NCBI RefSeq assembly: GCF_030816725.1
Contig: NZ_JAUSYG010000001.1
Coordinates: 434,001-498,000, forward strand
Reading direction: 5' to 3'
Source of the DNA: Pseudarthrobacter defluvii
Lineage (GTDB): Bacteria > Actinomycetota > Actinomycetes > Actinomycetales > Micrococcaceae
DNA length: 64,000 nucleotides
A model generated the notes under the pieces. That model was not told the DNA's origin. It searched no databases and worked only from the letters and a program-made list of their open reading frames with translations. Of the stretch, positions 33,895 through 41,845 are shown piece after piece. Position 1 is the first letter of the stretch; each line of letters starts with the position of its first letter. A program made the translations under genes and the position numbers.

Positions 33895-34047
33895 ATCAGC
33901 GTACCTCCCGAAACCGGTGGTGTACATCACAAGTTTAAAAATTGCTTTGTGACCGGTTGTGCCTTGCCGAGGGTGACTGGATTCATGGCGCCTCTATTGA
34001 CCGCACCTTCCACGCTGCCGTAGCCTTTTCGCATGGTAGAAAATGCT

Positions 34048-34062
34048 TTTCATAATACGAAA
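34048..34062. promoter_or_regulatory. TTTC-N7-GAAA operator candidate before the 34076 gene
   Basis: TTTCATAATACGAAA, an imperfect palindrome (arms TTTCATA / TACGAAA). It sits 13 bases before the start codon and overlaps the region just upstream of the ribosome-binding site, so binding would block transcription. Same element type as 38258-38272 and the variants at 30130 and 30249. Confidence 0.55.
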
Positions 34063-34075
34063 TAAGGAGGTTTCA

Positions 34076-34282
34076 ATGTACCAGCAGGACAACCATTCTG
34101 TGCCGGCAGCGCCGTCTGCAGGAACCAGTGCACAGGAGTTCTACCTCCCGTTGGGAGGCGGCGTGGACCCCGACCTGTATGTTCCGGAGGACCGCCTGCA
34201 CGCCACCGGCCGCTTCTCCCGGTGGATCCACTCGTTGCGTACTCCGGCAGTGAAAGCGGGTAAAAGCCGTCCCCAAAGCTGA
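34076..34282 (+). CDS. Small hypothetical protein, putatively purine/ureide regulated
   Basis: 68-residue protein starting MYQQDNHSVPAAPSAG, with a central acidic segment FYLPLGGGVDPDLYVPEDRL and a basic tail (TPAVKAGKSRPQS). No signal peptide, membrane helix or known domain. ATG 34076 has a near-perfect AAGGAGG ribosome-binding site (34064-34070), so strong translation is expected. The operator at 34048-34062 places it under the same control as the guaD operon and, by variant sites, the malic enzyme operon. Function unknown; a small accessory or regulatory protein of purine catabolism is conceivable. Confidence 0.6.
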   Translation: MYQQDNHSVPAAPSAGTSAQEFYLPLGGGVDPDLYVPEDRLHATGRFSRWIHSLRTPAVKAGKSRPQS

Positions 34283-34406
34283 GTAGGTGCTACTCGGGAT
34301 TTGCGGAAGCAGGCCTCCTAGGCTTGCACGATAGGCAGCCGACCGCGGGCCTGCAGGCTTCGTCCATGGTCTGGCCACTGCCACCGTGTGCGAGGAAAGG
34401 ACAGCG

Positions 34407-35408
34407 ATGCCCCAGGCCACAGCCCGCTTGTTGCAGGTCCTGTGCTGTCTGCTGGTCCTTGCAGGGCTGTCGGGAAGTGCCATCCGGTTGCAGGGCCCGC
34501 CGGAAGACTCAGCGCCCGGACAGGAGGCATCGGTGTCCGGTACTGACCCCACGGCGGGGCCGGCACTTTCGGAGTCCGAAGATGGCGCTGCGGCGGAGCA
34601 ACCGGCCGCTACCGGCGGGACAGATGAATCCGCTGCCCAGTCATCGGGAACCGAAGGATCCAGCAAGCCGACCGATGCCCCCGTCGGGGACACGGCAGTT
34701 GGTGGGAAAGCCCCAGTGGGTACTCCGGTGGTTGAGGATAAGGCTGCCGGTCCCTTGGGCCCTCCTGGTCCGTGGCGGTTGGTATTCAACGAGGAATTCA
34801 ACACCTTGAACCGCGCGGTCTGGACGCCCTATTGGTTCCGCGACTGCAATCCCGAATCCAAAAAGAACGGGGTCAAAACCTGCTCAAGCAATGTCACTGT
34901 TGTGAACGGCGAAGCCCGCCTCCAGCTTTCTGACCCGAGCTCCGGCTCGCTGCTCTCCACCAATCCGAAGGACGGCGTTCCCGGGCATGCGGGTTTCGAA
35001 TACACCACGGGTTACGTTGAGGCGCGCATCTTCTTCCCGGGAACCTGCTCGGGCGGCATCGACAATTGGCCCGCTTGGTGGACCACCGGGCAGGACTTTC
35101 CTGCGACGGGCGAAATCGACATAGCGGAGCCGCTCAAAGGCACCATGAGCACGGTCTACCACTCCCCGAGCGGGCATCCCGCCAAGTGGTTTATTGGGTG
35201 CTACGGGGGTGGGTTCCACATTTACGGTGTGCACCGCAAAGTGGGAAGCAACGACGTCTACTTTGACGGCAAACTTGTATTCTCCTACGCCACGAATGAC
35301 GGAAATGCGCCCCACTACCTGATTCTGAACGTGGGCCTGTGGGGAGACCGGCAAACCCTTGGCCCGGCCGGAGCCGTAAAGGTGGACTGGGTGCGCGCCT
35401 GGCAGTAA
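34407..35408 (+). CDS. Secreted GH16 family endoglycosidase
   Basis: 333 residues. An N-terminal signal peptide (about 1-25, LLQVLCCLLVLAGLSGSA) is followed by a long Ser/Pro/Glu/Gly-rich low-complexity linker (about 30-120), then a GH16 beta-jelly-roll catalytic domain (about 122-333). The catalytic motif EIDIAE is in DFPATGEIDIAEPL (nucleophile and acid/base Glu), preceded by WPAWWTTG and followed by STVYHSPSGHP and FDGKLVF. It would hydrolyse an extracellular beta-1,3/1,4-glucan or related polysaccharide. ATG 34407 follows GAAAGGA; a GTG at 34386 would add seven residues. Confidence 0.85.
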   Translation: MPQATARLLQVLCCLLVLAGLSGSAIRLQGPPEDSAPGQEASVSGTDPTAGPALSESEDGAAAEQPAATGGTDESAAQSSGTEGSSKPTDAPVGDTAVGGKAPVGTPVVEDKAAGPLGPPGPWRLVFNEEFNTLNRAVWTPYWFRDCNPESKKNGVKTCSSNVTVVNGEARLQLSDPSSGSLLSTNPKDGVPGHAGFEYTTGYVEARIFFPGTCSGGIDNWPAWWTTGQDFPATGEIDIAEPLKGTMSTVYHSPSGHPAKWFIGCYGGGFHIYGVHRKVGSNDVYFDGKLVFSYATNDGNAPHYLILNVGLWGDRQTLGPAGAVKVDWVRAWQ

Positions 35409-35433
35409 CCCGGGCGGGACTCACGAGCCGTAT

Positions 35434-36678
35434 TCAGGAACCGGGACGCCCGGGCCACTCCTTGCCGGCCCACGGATCGTAATCCGCAATGAGCTGTTCC
35501 TGGCCGGGGCGTTCGGCCTCGGGAACGTGCTGCAGGTTGACCCGCACCCGGTACCAAAGCGAGCTTGAGCCCCGCATGCCATCCACCAGGATGTCGGCGG
35601 GCTGCAGGGCATTCACGACGGCGGCGTGCCCGGACTTCCATTCTTCCAGCGCCGCCAGGGCCTCCGGCTTGGTCTTGGTCCGGGCAACCTCGATCAGCGG
35701 CATCAGGGACTGCCGGCGGCCGGACCCGTTGCCGCTGCGTGGTGCCTTCTCGGCTGGGCCGAGCTTTTCGGCCAGGGCCAGGAGTCCGTCCAGCCTGCCC
35801 ACTGCACCATCAATACCGGTATGCGGGTCGCCGATCTCCGCGTACCGCTTCAGCACGGTGGAAACAGTGAACTGATCAGGCCGGACGGTGCGCATCTCGT
35901 CCCAGGTGACTGGCGTGGACACCCGGGCATCGGGCAGCGGCCGGACAGAGTAGGCGGAGGCCACCGTCCGGTCCTTGGCGTTCTGGTTGAAGTCCACGAA
36001 CACGCTCTCACCGCGCTCCTCCTTCCACCAGCGCGCAGTGGCCAGGCCGGGAGCCCGGTTCTCCACCTCGCGGGCCAGGGTTTCAGCCGCCAGCCGGACG
36101 TCCTTGTAGGACCACTCGGGAGCAATGCGGACCAGGATGTGCAGCCCACGCGAACCGCTGGTCTTCGGCCATCCCACCAGGCCTACGTCGTCCAGGACCT
36201 CCTGCGCCACGTAGGCCACGTCCACGATCTGCGACCAGTCCACGCCCGGCATGGGGTCAAGGTCCACCCGCAGCTCGTCCGGATGCTCCAGGTCCTCCGC
36301 ACGGACCGGATGCGGGTTCAGGTCCAGGCAGCCGAGGTTGATGACCCATGCCAAACCCGCGGCGTCCCGGATGACAGCTTCCTCGGCCGAGGTCCCGGAG
36401 GCGTAGTGCAGGGTGGTGGTATCGATAAAGGGCGGGTGGTTCTCGGGCACGCGTTTCTGGAAGAACGGCTCGGCATCGATGCCTTTCGGGAACCGTTTGA
36501 GCACCATGGGCCTGCCGCCCGCGCCCCGCAGCGCACCGTCCGCCACCGCAAGGTAGTAGCGCACCAGATCGAGCTTGGTCAGCCCCGGCTCCGGAAACAC
36601 CACCTTGTCCGGGCTTGAAATCCGGACTTCAATCCCATCGATATCCAGAACCTCGGGCGGCGTCTTAGACGGAGTCAT
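35434..36678 (-). CDS. LigD-type DNA polymerase/primase domain protein
   Basis: 414-residue stand-alone polymerase domain of the archaeo-eukaryotic primase superfamily, as found in bacterial NHEJ ligase D. The metal-binding DxD is in ELRVDLDPMPG, the nucleotide-binding SGSRGLHILV follows, and the third acidic residue lies in ESVFVDFNQNAKDRT. N-terminal SSPDKVVFPEPGLTKLDLVR is typical of the LigD Pol family. No ligase, nuclease or Ku domain is encoded here, so it would fill gaps or add ribonucleotides in double-strand break repair in trans. The C-terminal 130 residues are an extension not needed for the fold. It is probably a second, separate LigD-Pol copy of the genome. Confidence 0.85.
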   Translation of the reverse strand: MTPSKTPPEVLDIDGIEVRISSPDKVVFPEPGLTKLDLVRYYLAVADGALRGAGGRPMVLKRFPKGIDAEPFFQKRVPENHPPFIDTTTLHYASGTSAEEAVIRDAAGLAWVINLGCLDLNPHPVRAEDLEHPDELRVDLDPMPGVDWSQIVDVAYVAQEVLDDVGLVGWPKTSGSRGLHILVRIAPEWSYKDVRLAAETLAREVENRAPGLATARWWKEERGESVFVDFNQNAKDRTVASAYSVRPLPDARVSTPVTWDEMRTVRPDQFTVSTVLKRYAEIGDPHTGIDGAVGRLDGLLALAEKLGPAEKAPRSGNGSGRRQSLMPLIEVARTKTKPEALAALEEWKSGHAAVVNALQPADILVDGMRGSSSLWYRVRVNLQHVPEAERPGQEQLIADYDPWAGKEWPGRPGS

Positions 36679-36709
36679 GGCGCCACGGTAGCAGTTGGGC
36701 CCGTGGCCG

Positions 36710-38069
36710 TCAGCCCTTCACCAGGCGCTTCGCGGCCGCCGAGTGCTCCGCGACGAGCCCGGCCACGTCAAGCCCCGGGATCCGGCCATCCACCACCCGC
36801 CAGTGCCCGCCCACCATGACGCGGTCGGCCCGGTCCGCGGCGCACAGGAGGAGGGCAGCGACGGGGTCGTGGCTGCCGGAGAAGCGCAGATCGTCCAGTT
36901 TGAACAGGGCCAGGTCGGCCTGCATCCCGGGCGCCAGCTGGCCGAGGCCGGACCGGCCCAGGACGGCGGCGGATCCCCGGGTGGCCCAGCCGAGCGCACG
37001 CTCCACCGGCACGTCCGCGCCGTAGCGGAGGCGCTGCAGGTACAGGGCCTGGCGCGCCTCGAGAATCATGTTGGAGGCATCGTTCGACGCCGAGCCGTCC
37101 ACTCCCAGCCCCACCGGGACTCCGGCGTCCTCCAGTTCCAGCACCCGGGCGGTGCCCGAGGCGAGGCGCATGTTGGAGGTGGGGCAATGCGCGACGCCGG
37201 TTCCCGCCGCGCCGAGGCGCGTGATCTCCGCGTCGCTGAAGTGGATTCCGTGCCCCAGCCAGGTGCGCTCCGTCAGCCAGCCCACGCTGTCGAGGTAGTC
37301 CACGGTCCGCAGCCCGAACATCTCCCGGCAGAAGTCTTCCTCGTCCAGTGTTTCGGCCAGGTGCGTGTGGAGCCGGACGTCCAGCCGTTCCGCGAGTGCA
37401 GCGCTTTCGGCCATGATCTCCTTGGTCACGGAGAACGGCGAGCAGGGGGCCAGGGCAATCTGGACCACCGCGTCCTCGCCGCACTCGTGGTAGCGGTCCA
37501 CCAAGCGTTCACTGTCCTCCAGCACCACCTCCGGATCCTGCACGGTGGACTGTGGCGGTAGGCCGCCGTCGTCCTGGCCCAGGGTCATGGAACCGCGGGT
37601 GAGTGTGGCGCGCATGCCCATCCGGCCGACGGCGGCAACCTCGATGTCGATGGCGTCCTCGAGGCCCGCGGGGAAGAGGTAGTGGTGGTCGGCGGCGGTG
37701 GTGCAGCCGGAGAGCAGCAGTTCCGCAAGCGCAACGGTGGTGGCAAGCTCCAGGTCCTTCGGTGCGAGCCGGGCCCACACCGGATACAGGTTCTGCAGCC
37801 AGGGGAACAGGGGGGCGTTGGCCACCGGACCCCACGCGCGTCAGGGTTTGGTAGAAGTGGTGGTGGGTGTTGATCAGCCCGGGCAACAGGACGTGGCTGC
37901 CGGCGTCGAAGGTCTCCGTGCAGGGTGCGGACGGCTGCTGGCCTGCGGCGAGGACCTCGGCGATGACACCGTCACTAATGACCAATCCACCGGAGGCGTC
38001 GAGGCTGTTGGCGCTGAATGCGGCCAGCGGATTCCGGATCCAGAGACGTGCAGGGGAGGGGAGGGGCAT
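36710..38069 (-). pseudogene. 8-oxoguanine deaminase-type amidohydrolase, frameshifted
   Basis: Metal-dependent amidohydrolase of the 8-oxoguanine deaminase/hydroxydechloroatrazine aminohydrolase group. The N-terminal part (start 38069) carries the metal motif LPGLINTHHHFYQTLTR. The rest, from about 37825 down, is in another frame and continues NAPLFPWLQNLYPVWARL, then CTTAADHHYLFP, LHTHLAETLDEED, GHGIHF and GLGVDGSASND. The frames join at a CG-repeat (about 37834-37840), where two bases appear to be missing; restoring them gives one 453-residue protein of normal length. Either a real inactivation or a base-calling error. It would deaminate 8-oxoguanine or a related purine, consistent with the neighbouring purine genes. 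Confidence 0.85.
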
Positions 38070-38472
38070 GGGCTGTCCTTGTCTGAGCGCAGTTGCAGTA
38101 AATCCAGCTCAGTGAGGCCCTGTCTGCTGATCCAGGTTCCCGTGTCCCTCAAACGGGACGGGTGCGACCCACATTAGGTAAGCGGCCGCAGCTGCGCCAA
38201 CGCTGCTGTTTGTGACCATTTGGCCTGGGCGGCCGTGTGAAGGGCCGGAAACAGGCATTTCACATAGCGAAAATTTAATTCCAGAAAACTATGGCGTGGG
38301 CCACAAACCGGTGCTAATCTCAATTCTGCCAAAGGCGGGCACCCGAACCCGGGAAGCTATCTACCAGGCGCAACTTAACCTTCACAGCACATGCTGAAGC
38401 CTGGTAACCGTTCGCACCTGGTTCTACTGGTCCTGCGCGGCAACAGGCTTCCCGGCAAAAGGAAGTCGCATC
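38070..38472. other. Intergenic region upstream of guaD
   Basis: About 400 bases with no convincing gene. It separates the divergent deaminase pseudogene from the purine operon. Visible features are the TTTC-N7-GAAA element (38258-38272) and an AT-rich block right after it (38273-38290). I see GCTAATCT near 38312 as a possible -10, but no convincing -35. The plus-strand leader from there to guaD would be about 150 bases. Confidence 0.5.
38258..38272. promoter_or_regulatory. TTTC-N7-GAAA operator candidate of the guaD-xdh operon
   Basis: TTTCACATAGCGAAA, same architecture and spacing as TTTCATAATACGAAA at 34048-34062, followed directly by an AT-rich stretch suited to a promoter. It lies about 200 bases upstream of guaD. 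Confidence 0.5.
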
Positions 38473-38964
38473 ATGAGTACCACCGTCACGGCCGAGCAAT
38501 TCCTGGCCCGCTCCATCCGGCTGGCAACAGCCAACGTCCTCAACAGCGGCGGCCCGTTCGGCGCCATGATTGTCACGGCGGACGGGCAAACGTTCGACGG
38601 CGTCAACCGCGTCACCGCGGACAACGATCCCACCGCCCACGCCGAAGTTACCGCCATCCGCACCGCCTGCCGCGAACTGGGCACCTTCGACCTCAGCGGC
38701 GCCGTCCTCTACACCAGCTGCGAGCCATGCCCCATGTGCCTGGCCTCCGCACTCTGGGCGCGGGTCAGCCGCGTTGTCTACGCGGCGGACCGCCACGATG
38801 CCGCGTCCGTCGGCTTCGATGACGCCGTCTTCTACGAGTACTTCGACAACCAGGACAGGGATTCCTTGATGCCGGTCTCCAAGCTGGAACTGGGCGATCC
38901 CCAGGCACCGGCACCGCTGGAGCCGTTCAACACCTGGAACACGCTCGAATCCAGGATCGACTAA
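38473..38964 (+). CDS. guaD: Guanine deaminase (cytidine deaminase fold)
   Basis: 163-residue zinc-dependent deaminase. The catalytic motif HAEVTAIRTACRELG gives the zinc His and proton-shuttle Glu; CEPCPMCLASALWARV (PCxxC) supplies the two Cys ligands. The C-terminal EYFDNQDRDSLMPVSKLEL matches Bacillus GuaD-type enzymes, which have a domain-swapped C-terminus. Converts guanine to xanthine plus ammonia. ATG 38473 has AAAAGGAAG upstream. It is the first gene of a plus-strand run guaD-azgA-xdhC-xdh(FAD)-xdh(FeS/Mo), so its product xanthine feeds the dehydrogenase encoded downstream. Confidence 0.9.
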   Translation: MSTTVTAEQFLARSIRLATANVLNSGGPFGAMIVTADGQTFDGVNRVTADNDPTAHAEVTAIRTACRELGTFDLSGAVLYTSCEPCPMCLASALWARVSRVVYAADRHDAASVGFDDAVFYEYFDNQDRDSLMPVSKLELGDPQAPAPLEPFNTWNTLESRID

Positions 38965-38981
38965 TAGGCCCGGCGGCTTCG

Positions 38982-40523
38982 ATGACCATCCTGGACCATT
39001 CCCACGAGGAGCATTCGGCTCCAAGCACCACCACCTCCCGGCGGGCGCCGCGCACTTCCACGCAGGCAACCGGAACACCCCGGCCGTCGGCTCCGGAATC
39101 CTTCCTGGACCGCTTCTTCCAGGTCACCCGGCGCGGCTCCACCCTTGCCCGCGAATTCCGCGGCGGCCTGGTCACCTTCTTCACCATGGCGTACATCGTC
39201 ATCCTGAACCCCCTCATCCTGGGCGGGTTCAGCGCGGACAACGCGCCCACCGACGTCGCCGGGGGCTGGCTCTCCGCGGCCCAGGTGGGTGCCGTTACCG
39301 GCCTCACCGCCGGCGTCATGACCATCCTCTTCGGCATCATCGCCAACCTGCCGTTCGGCCTCGCCGCCGGCCTGGGCATCAACTCCTTCCTGGCCGTCTC
39401 CATGATCCAGGAAGTCACTTGGCCCGAGGCCATGGGCCTGGTGGTGATCAACGGCATCCTGATCGTGCTGTTCGGCGTCACCGGCGCCCGGACGGCCATC
39501 TTCCGGGCCGTCCCCAAGGAACTGAAGGCCGCCATCACCGTGGGCATCGGCCTGTTCATCGCCTTCATCGGCTTCGTGGACTCCGGCTTCGTCCGGCCCA
39601 CCGCTGGCGGCCCGCCCGTCCAGCTGGGCGACGGCGGCTCCATCACCTCCGTGCCCACGCTCGTGTTCGTCGTCGGCCTCCTTGCCATGGGAATCCTCGT
39701 TGCCCGCAAGGTTCAGGGCGGCCTGCTCATCGGTATCGTCGGCACCACCGTGCTGGCCGCCGTCGTCGAAGCCATCATGAAACTGGGACCGGCCAGCGCC
39801 ACCAACCCCGGCGGCTGGCACCTGAACACCCCCGTTCTGTCCGGCCAGCTCGTGTCGGCCCCTGACCTGGGGCTGGTAGGCCAGTTCGACCTCTTCGGCG
39901 CGTTCGCCAGGATCGGCGGACTCGCTGCCACCATGCTGGTCTTCACCCTCGTCTTCACCAACTTTTTCGACGCCATGGGCACCATGACCGGCCTGGCCAA
40001 GAGCGCCGGCGTCGCGCACAAGGACGGCACGTTCCCGCGGCTCAAGTCCGCCTTCATCGTCGAAGGCTTTGGCGCCGTGGCCGGTGGGGCCACCTCCGGC
40101 TCCTCCAACACTGTCTACATCGACTCCGCGGCAGGGATCGGCGAAGGCGCCCGCACCGGCCTGGCGTCAGTGGTCACCGGTGTGCTGTTCCTCGGCTCGA
40201 TGTTCCTCACCCCGCTGACCAGCGTGGTGCCGCTCGAGGTGGCCGCCGCGGCCTTGGTGGTGGTGGGCGCCATGATGATGGCCCAGATCCGCGAGATCAA
40301 GTTCACCAAGTTCACCGTGGCGCTGCCGGCATTCCTCACCATCGTCACCATGGCGCTGAGCTACTCGATCGCCAACGGCATCGGCGTCGGCTTCGTCAGC
40401 TGGGCCATCATCGGCGCGGCCTCCGGCAAGGCGAAGAAAATCCATCCGTTGATGTGGGTGGTCAGCGCCGGTTTCCTTGTGTACTTCGCCCGCGGACCAA
40501 TCAACGCCCTCCTGGGCGGCTAA
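38982..40523 (+). CDS. AzgA-family purine (guanine/hypoxanthine/adenine) permease
   Basis: 513-residue transporter of the AzgA/NCS2-like family with about 12-14 membrane helices. Signatures are LAREFRGGLVTFFTMAYIVI then LNPLILG, FGLAAGLGINSFLAV, FTNFFDAMGTMTGLAKSAGV, and the GGATSGSSNTVYIDSAAGIG loop. The first 40 residues are a polar, Ser/Thr-rich cytoplasmic tail. It imports guanine and hypoxanthine with protons in characterised relatives. The gene begins 18 bases after guaD. The ATG lacks an obvious ribosome-binding site, so coupling or a nearby internal start is possible. Confidence 0.92.
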   Translation: MTILDHSHEEHSAPSTTTSRRAPRTSTQATGTPRPSAPESFLDRFFQVTRRGSTLAREFRGGLVTFFTMAYIVILNPLILGGFSADNAPTDVAGGWLSAAQVGAVTGLTAGVMTILFGIIANLPFGLAAGLGINSFLAVSMIQEVTWPEAMGLVVINGILIVLFGVTGARTAIFRAVPKELKAAITVGIGLFIAFIGFVDSGFVRPTAGGPPVQLGDGGSITSVPTLVFVVGLLAMGILVARKVQGGLLIGIVGTTVLAAVVEAIMKLGPASATNPGGWHLNTPVLSGQLVSAPDLGLVGQFDLFGAFARIGGLAATMLVFTLVFTNFFDAMGTMTGLAKSAGVAHKDGTFPRLKSAFIVEGFGAVAGGATSGSSNTVYIDSAAGIGEGARTGLASVVTGVLFLGSMFLTPLTSVVPLEVAAAALVVVGAMMMAQIREIKFTKFTVALPAFLTIVTMALSYSIANGIGVGFVSWAIIGAASGKAKKIHPLMWVVSAGFLVYFARGPINALLGG

Positions 40524-40538
40524 GCGTTGCCCATTCCC

Positions 40539-40575
40539 TCCGGGGGCCGAACCAGCCCTTGGCCCGGCCCCCGGA
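40539..40575 (+). terminator. GC hairpin between azgA and xdhC genes
   Basis: Perfect 11-bp stem (TCCGGGGGCCG at 40539-40549 with 40565-40575) and a 15-base loop; no U-tract. It may be a partial terminator or an mRNA-stability element that separates transporter from xdh expression levels. Confidence 0.5.
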
Positions 40576-40621
40576 AGGACCGACAATTGACACCACCGCT
40601 GCGGAAGAAGGAGCGCCGCCA

Positions 40622-41845
40622 ATGCTTGACTTGATCCCTTCGCTCGGCCCGTGGGTGCCCCGGCTCGCAACCAGGCAGTTCGCCGTAGTCACCATCGTGT
40701 CCGCCTCCGGGTCGGTGCCGCGGCCCGTGGGCACCTCCATGCTGGTCGCCGCATCCGGTGACGTCCTTGGCAGCCTGTCCGGCGGCTGCGTGGAAGGCGC
40801 CGTGGTGGCGCTCGCTCTTGAGGCAATGGACGACGGCGTCCCGCGCCACGGGACCTTCGGCTTCAGTTCCACCGACGCCTTCGCCGCCGGTCTCACCTGC
40901 GGGGGAGAGCTGGGCATCCATGTACAGCCGGTACCCGCCACCGGGCCGGATGCAACCCCACACCCGCTCCGGACGGCACTGCTGCAACTCGCCGAATCAG
41001 GCCCGGACCGTCCTATCGCGCTGGTCCGCCTGCTGGGCACTCGAGGAGGTGCCGCCGTCGTACTTTCCGATCCAGGCGCCTTCCGCCTGGCAGCCTCACC
41101 GCAGCTGGCCGCGCTGCTGCACGGGGAACCGGCACTGCAGGTGGAATCCCTGGTGCGCAGCGGGGGTGCCGGGCTGGTCCGGCTCACGCAGCCGGGAGAA
41201 TGCGCCCGGGAGACGTCCGGCCACGCGCAGGCCTCCGGAGAGGCCGCCATCCTGGTGGAGTCCCGGCTGGCCCCACCACGGATGCTCGTGTTCGGCGCCA
41301 ACGACTTCGGTGCCGCATTGGTCCTGGCCGCCAAGCTGCTGGGCTACCACGTAACCCTCGTGGATGCCCGGCCGGCCTTCGCGTCCCAGCCCCGGTTCGC
41401 GGCCGCCGACCAGGTGGTCACTGACTGGCCGCACCGCTACCTGGCAGCGGAAGCGGCCGAGGGCCGGACGGACAGCCGCACCGTGGCGGCCGTTCTGACC
41501 CACGACCCCAAGTTCGACCTCCCCCTGCTGGAAGCCGCGCTGGCACTAAACCTCGCCTACGTGGGCGCCATGGGTTCCCGCCGGAGCCACCTGCAAAGGG
41601 TTGACCAGCTCCTCAACGCGGGCATCGCGCCGGAGCGCATTGCCCAGCTGCATTCGCCCATCGGACTGGACCTCGGTGCCGTCACCCCTGCCGAAGTGGC
41701 GGTGTCCGTCACCGCGGAACTGATCGCCGCCCGCACCCGCGCGGCCACCTGTATACCCCTGCGGGAAACGTCCGGCACCATCCACCACCACCCGGCTGCC
41801 CCACGGCCCACAGACCTCAAAAAGCAGGAGATCGCATGGACCTGA
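40622..41845 (+). CDS. xdhC: XdhC family protein, xanthine dehydrogenase maturation
   Basis: 407-residue XdhC/CoxI-type protein. The N-terminal domain contains FAVVTIVSASGSVPRPVGTS and SLSGGCVEGAVVALA (the SGGCVE motif). The C-terminal Rossmann-like domain has MLVFGANDFGAALVLAAKLL and ALNLAYVGAMGSRRSHLQR followed by HSPIGLDLGAVTPAEVAVSV. Members bind molybdenum cofactor, promote its sulfuration and insert it into the Mo subunit. ATG 40622 has GAAGGAG nearby. Its last codons overlap the start of the FAD subunit gene by ten bases. Confidence 0.9.
   Translation: MLDLIPSLGPWVPRLATRQFAVVTIVSASGSVPRPVGTSMLVAASGDVLGSLSGGCVEGAVVALALEAMDDGVPRHGTFGFSSTDAFAAGLTCGGELGIHVQPVPATGPDATPHPLRTALLQLAESGPDRPIALVRLLGTRGGAAVVLSDPGAFRLAASPQLAALLHGEPALQVESLVRSGGAGLVRLTQPGECARETSGHAQASGEAAILVESRLAPPRMLVFGANDFGAALVLAAKLLGYHVTLVDARPAFASQPRFAAADQVVTDWPHRYLAAEAAEGRTDSRTVAAVLTHDPKFDLPLLEAALALNLAYVGAMGSRRSHLQRVDQLLNAGIAPERIAQLHSPIGLDLGAVTPAEVAVSVTAELIAARTRAATCIPLRETSGTIHHHPAAPRPTDLKKQEIAWT

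Larger units (their letters stand above)
33717..34075. other. Regulatory intergenic region between uricase and the small gene at 34076
   Basis: 358 bases without a long gene. On the minus strand, toward uricase, it holds: an octapeptide ORF (33868-33894) with its own ribosome-binding site, a small hairpin over its stop (33864-33879), an intrinsic terminator with U6 (33809-33840), and the palindrome at 33741-33756. Near 33915-33930 is GTGGTGTACATCAC, an almost perfect palindrome. On the plus strand it ends with the TTTC-N7-GAAA operator (34048-34062) and an AAGGAGG ribosome-binding site for the 34076 gene. Confidence 0.6.

Noticed and set aside
34027..34042. TTTCGCATGGTAGAAA as another operator of the TTTC-N7-GAAA set
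   Set aside because: Spacing is N8 instead of N7 and the inner bases do not pair; kept out of the set although it may be a weak neighbour site.
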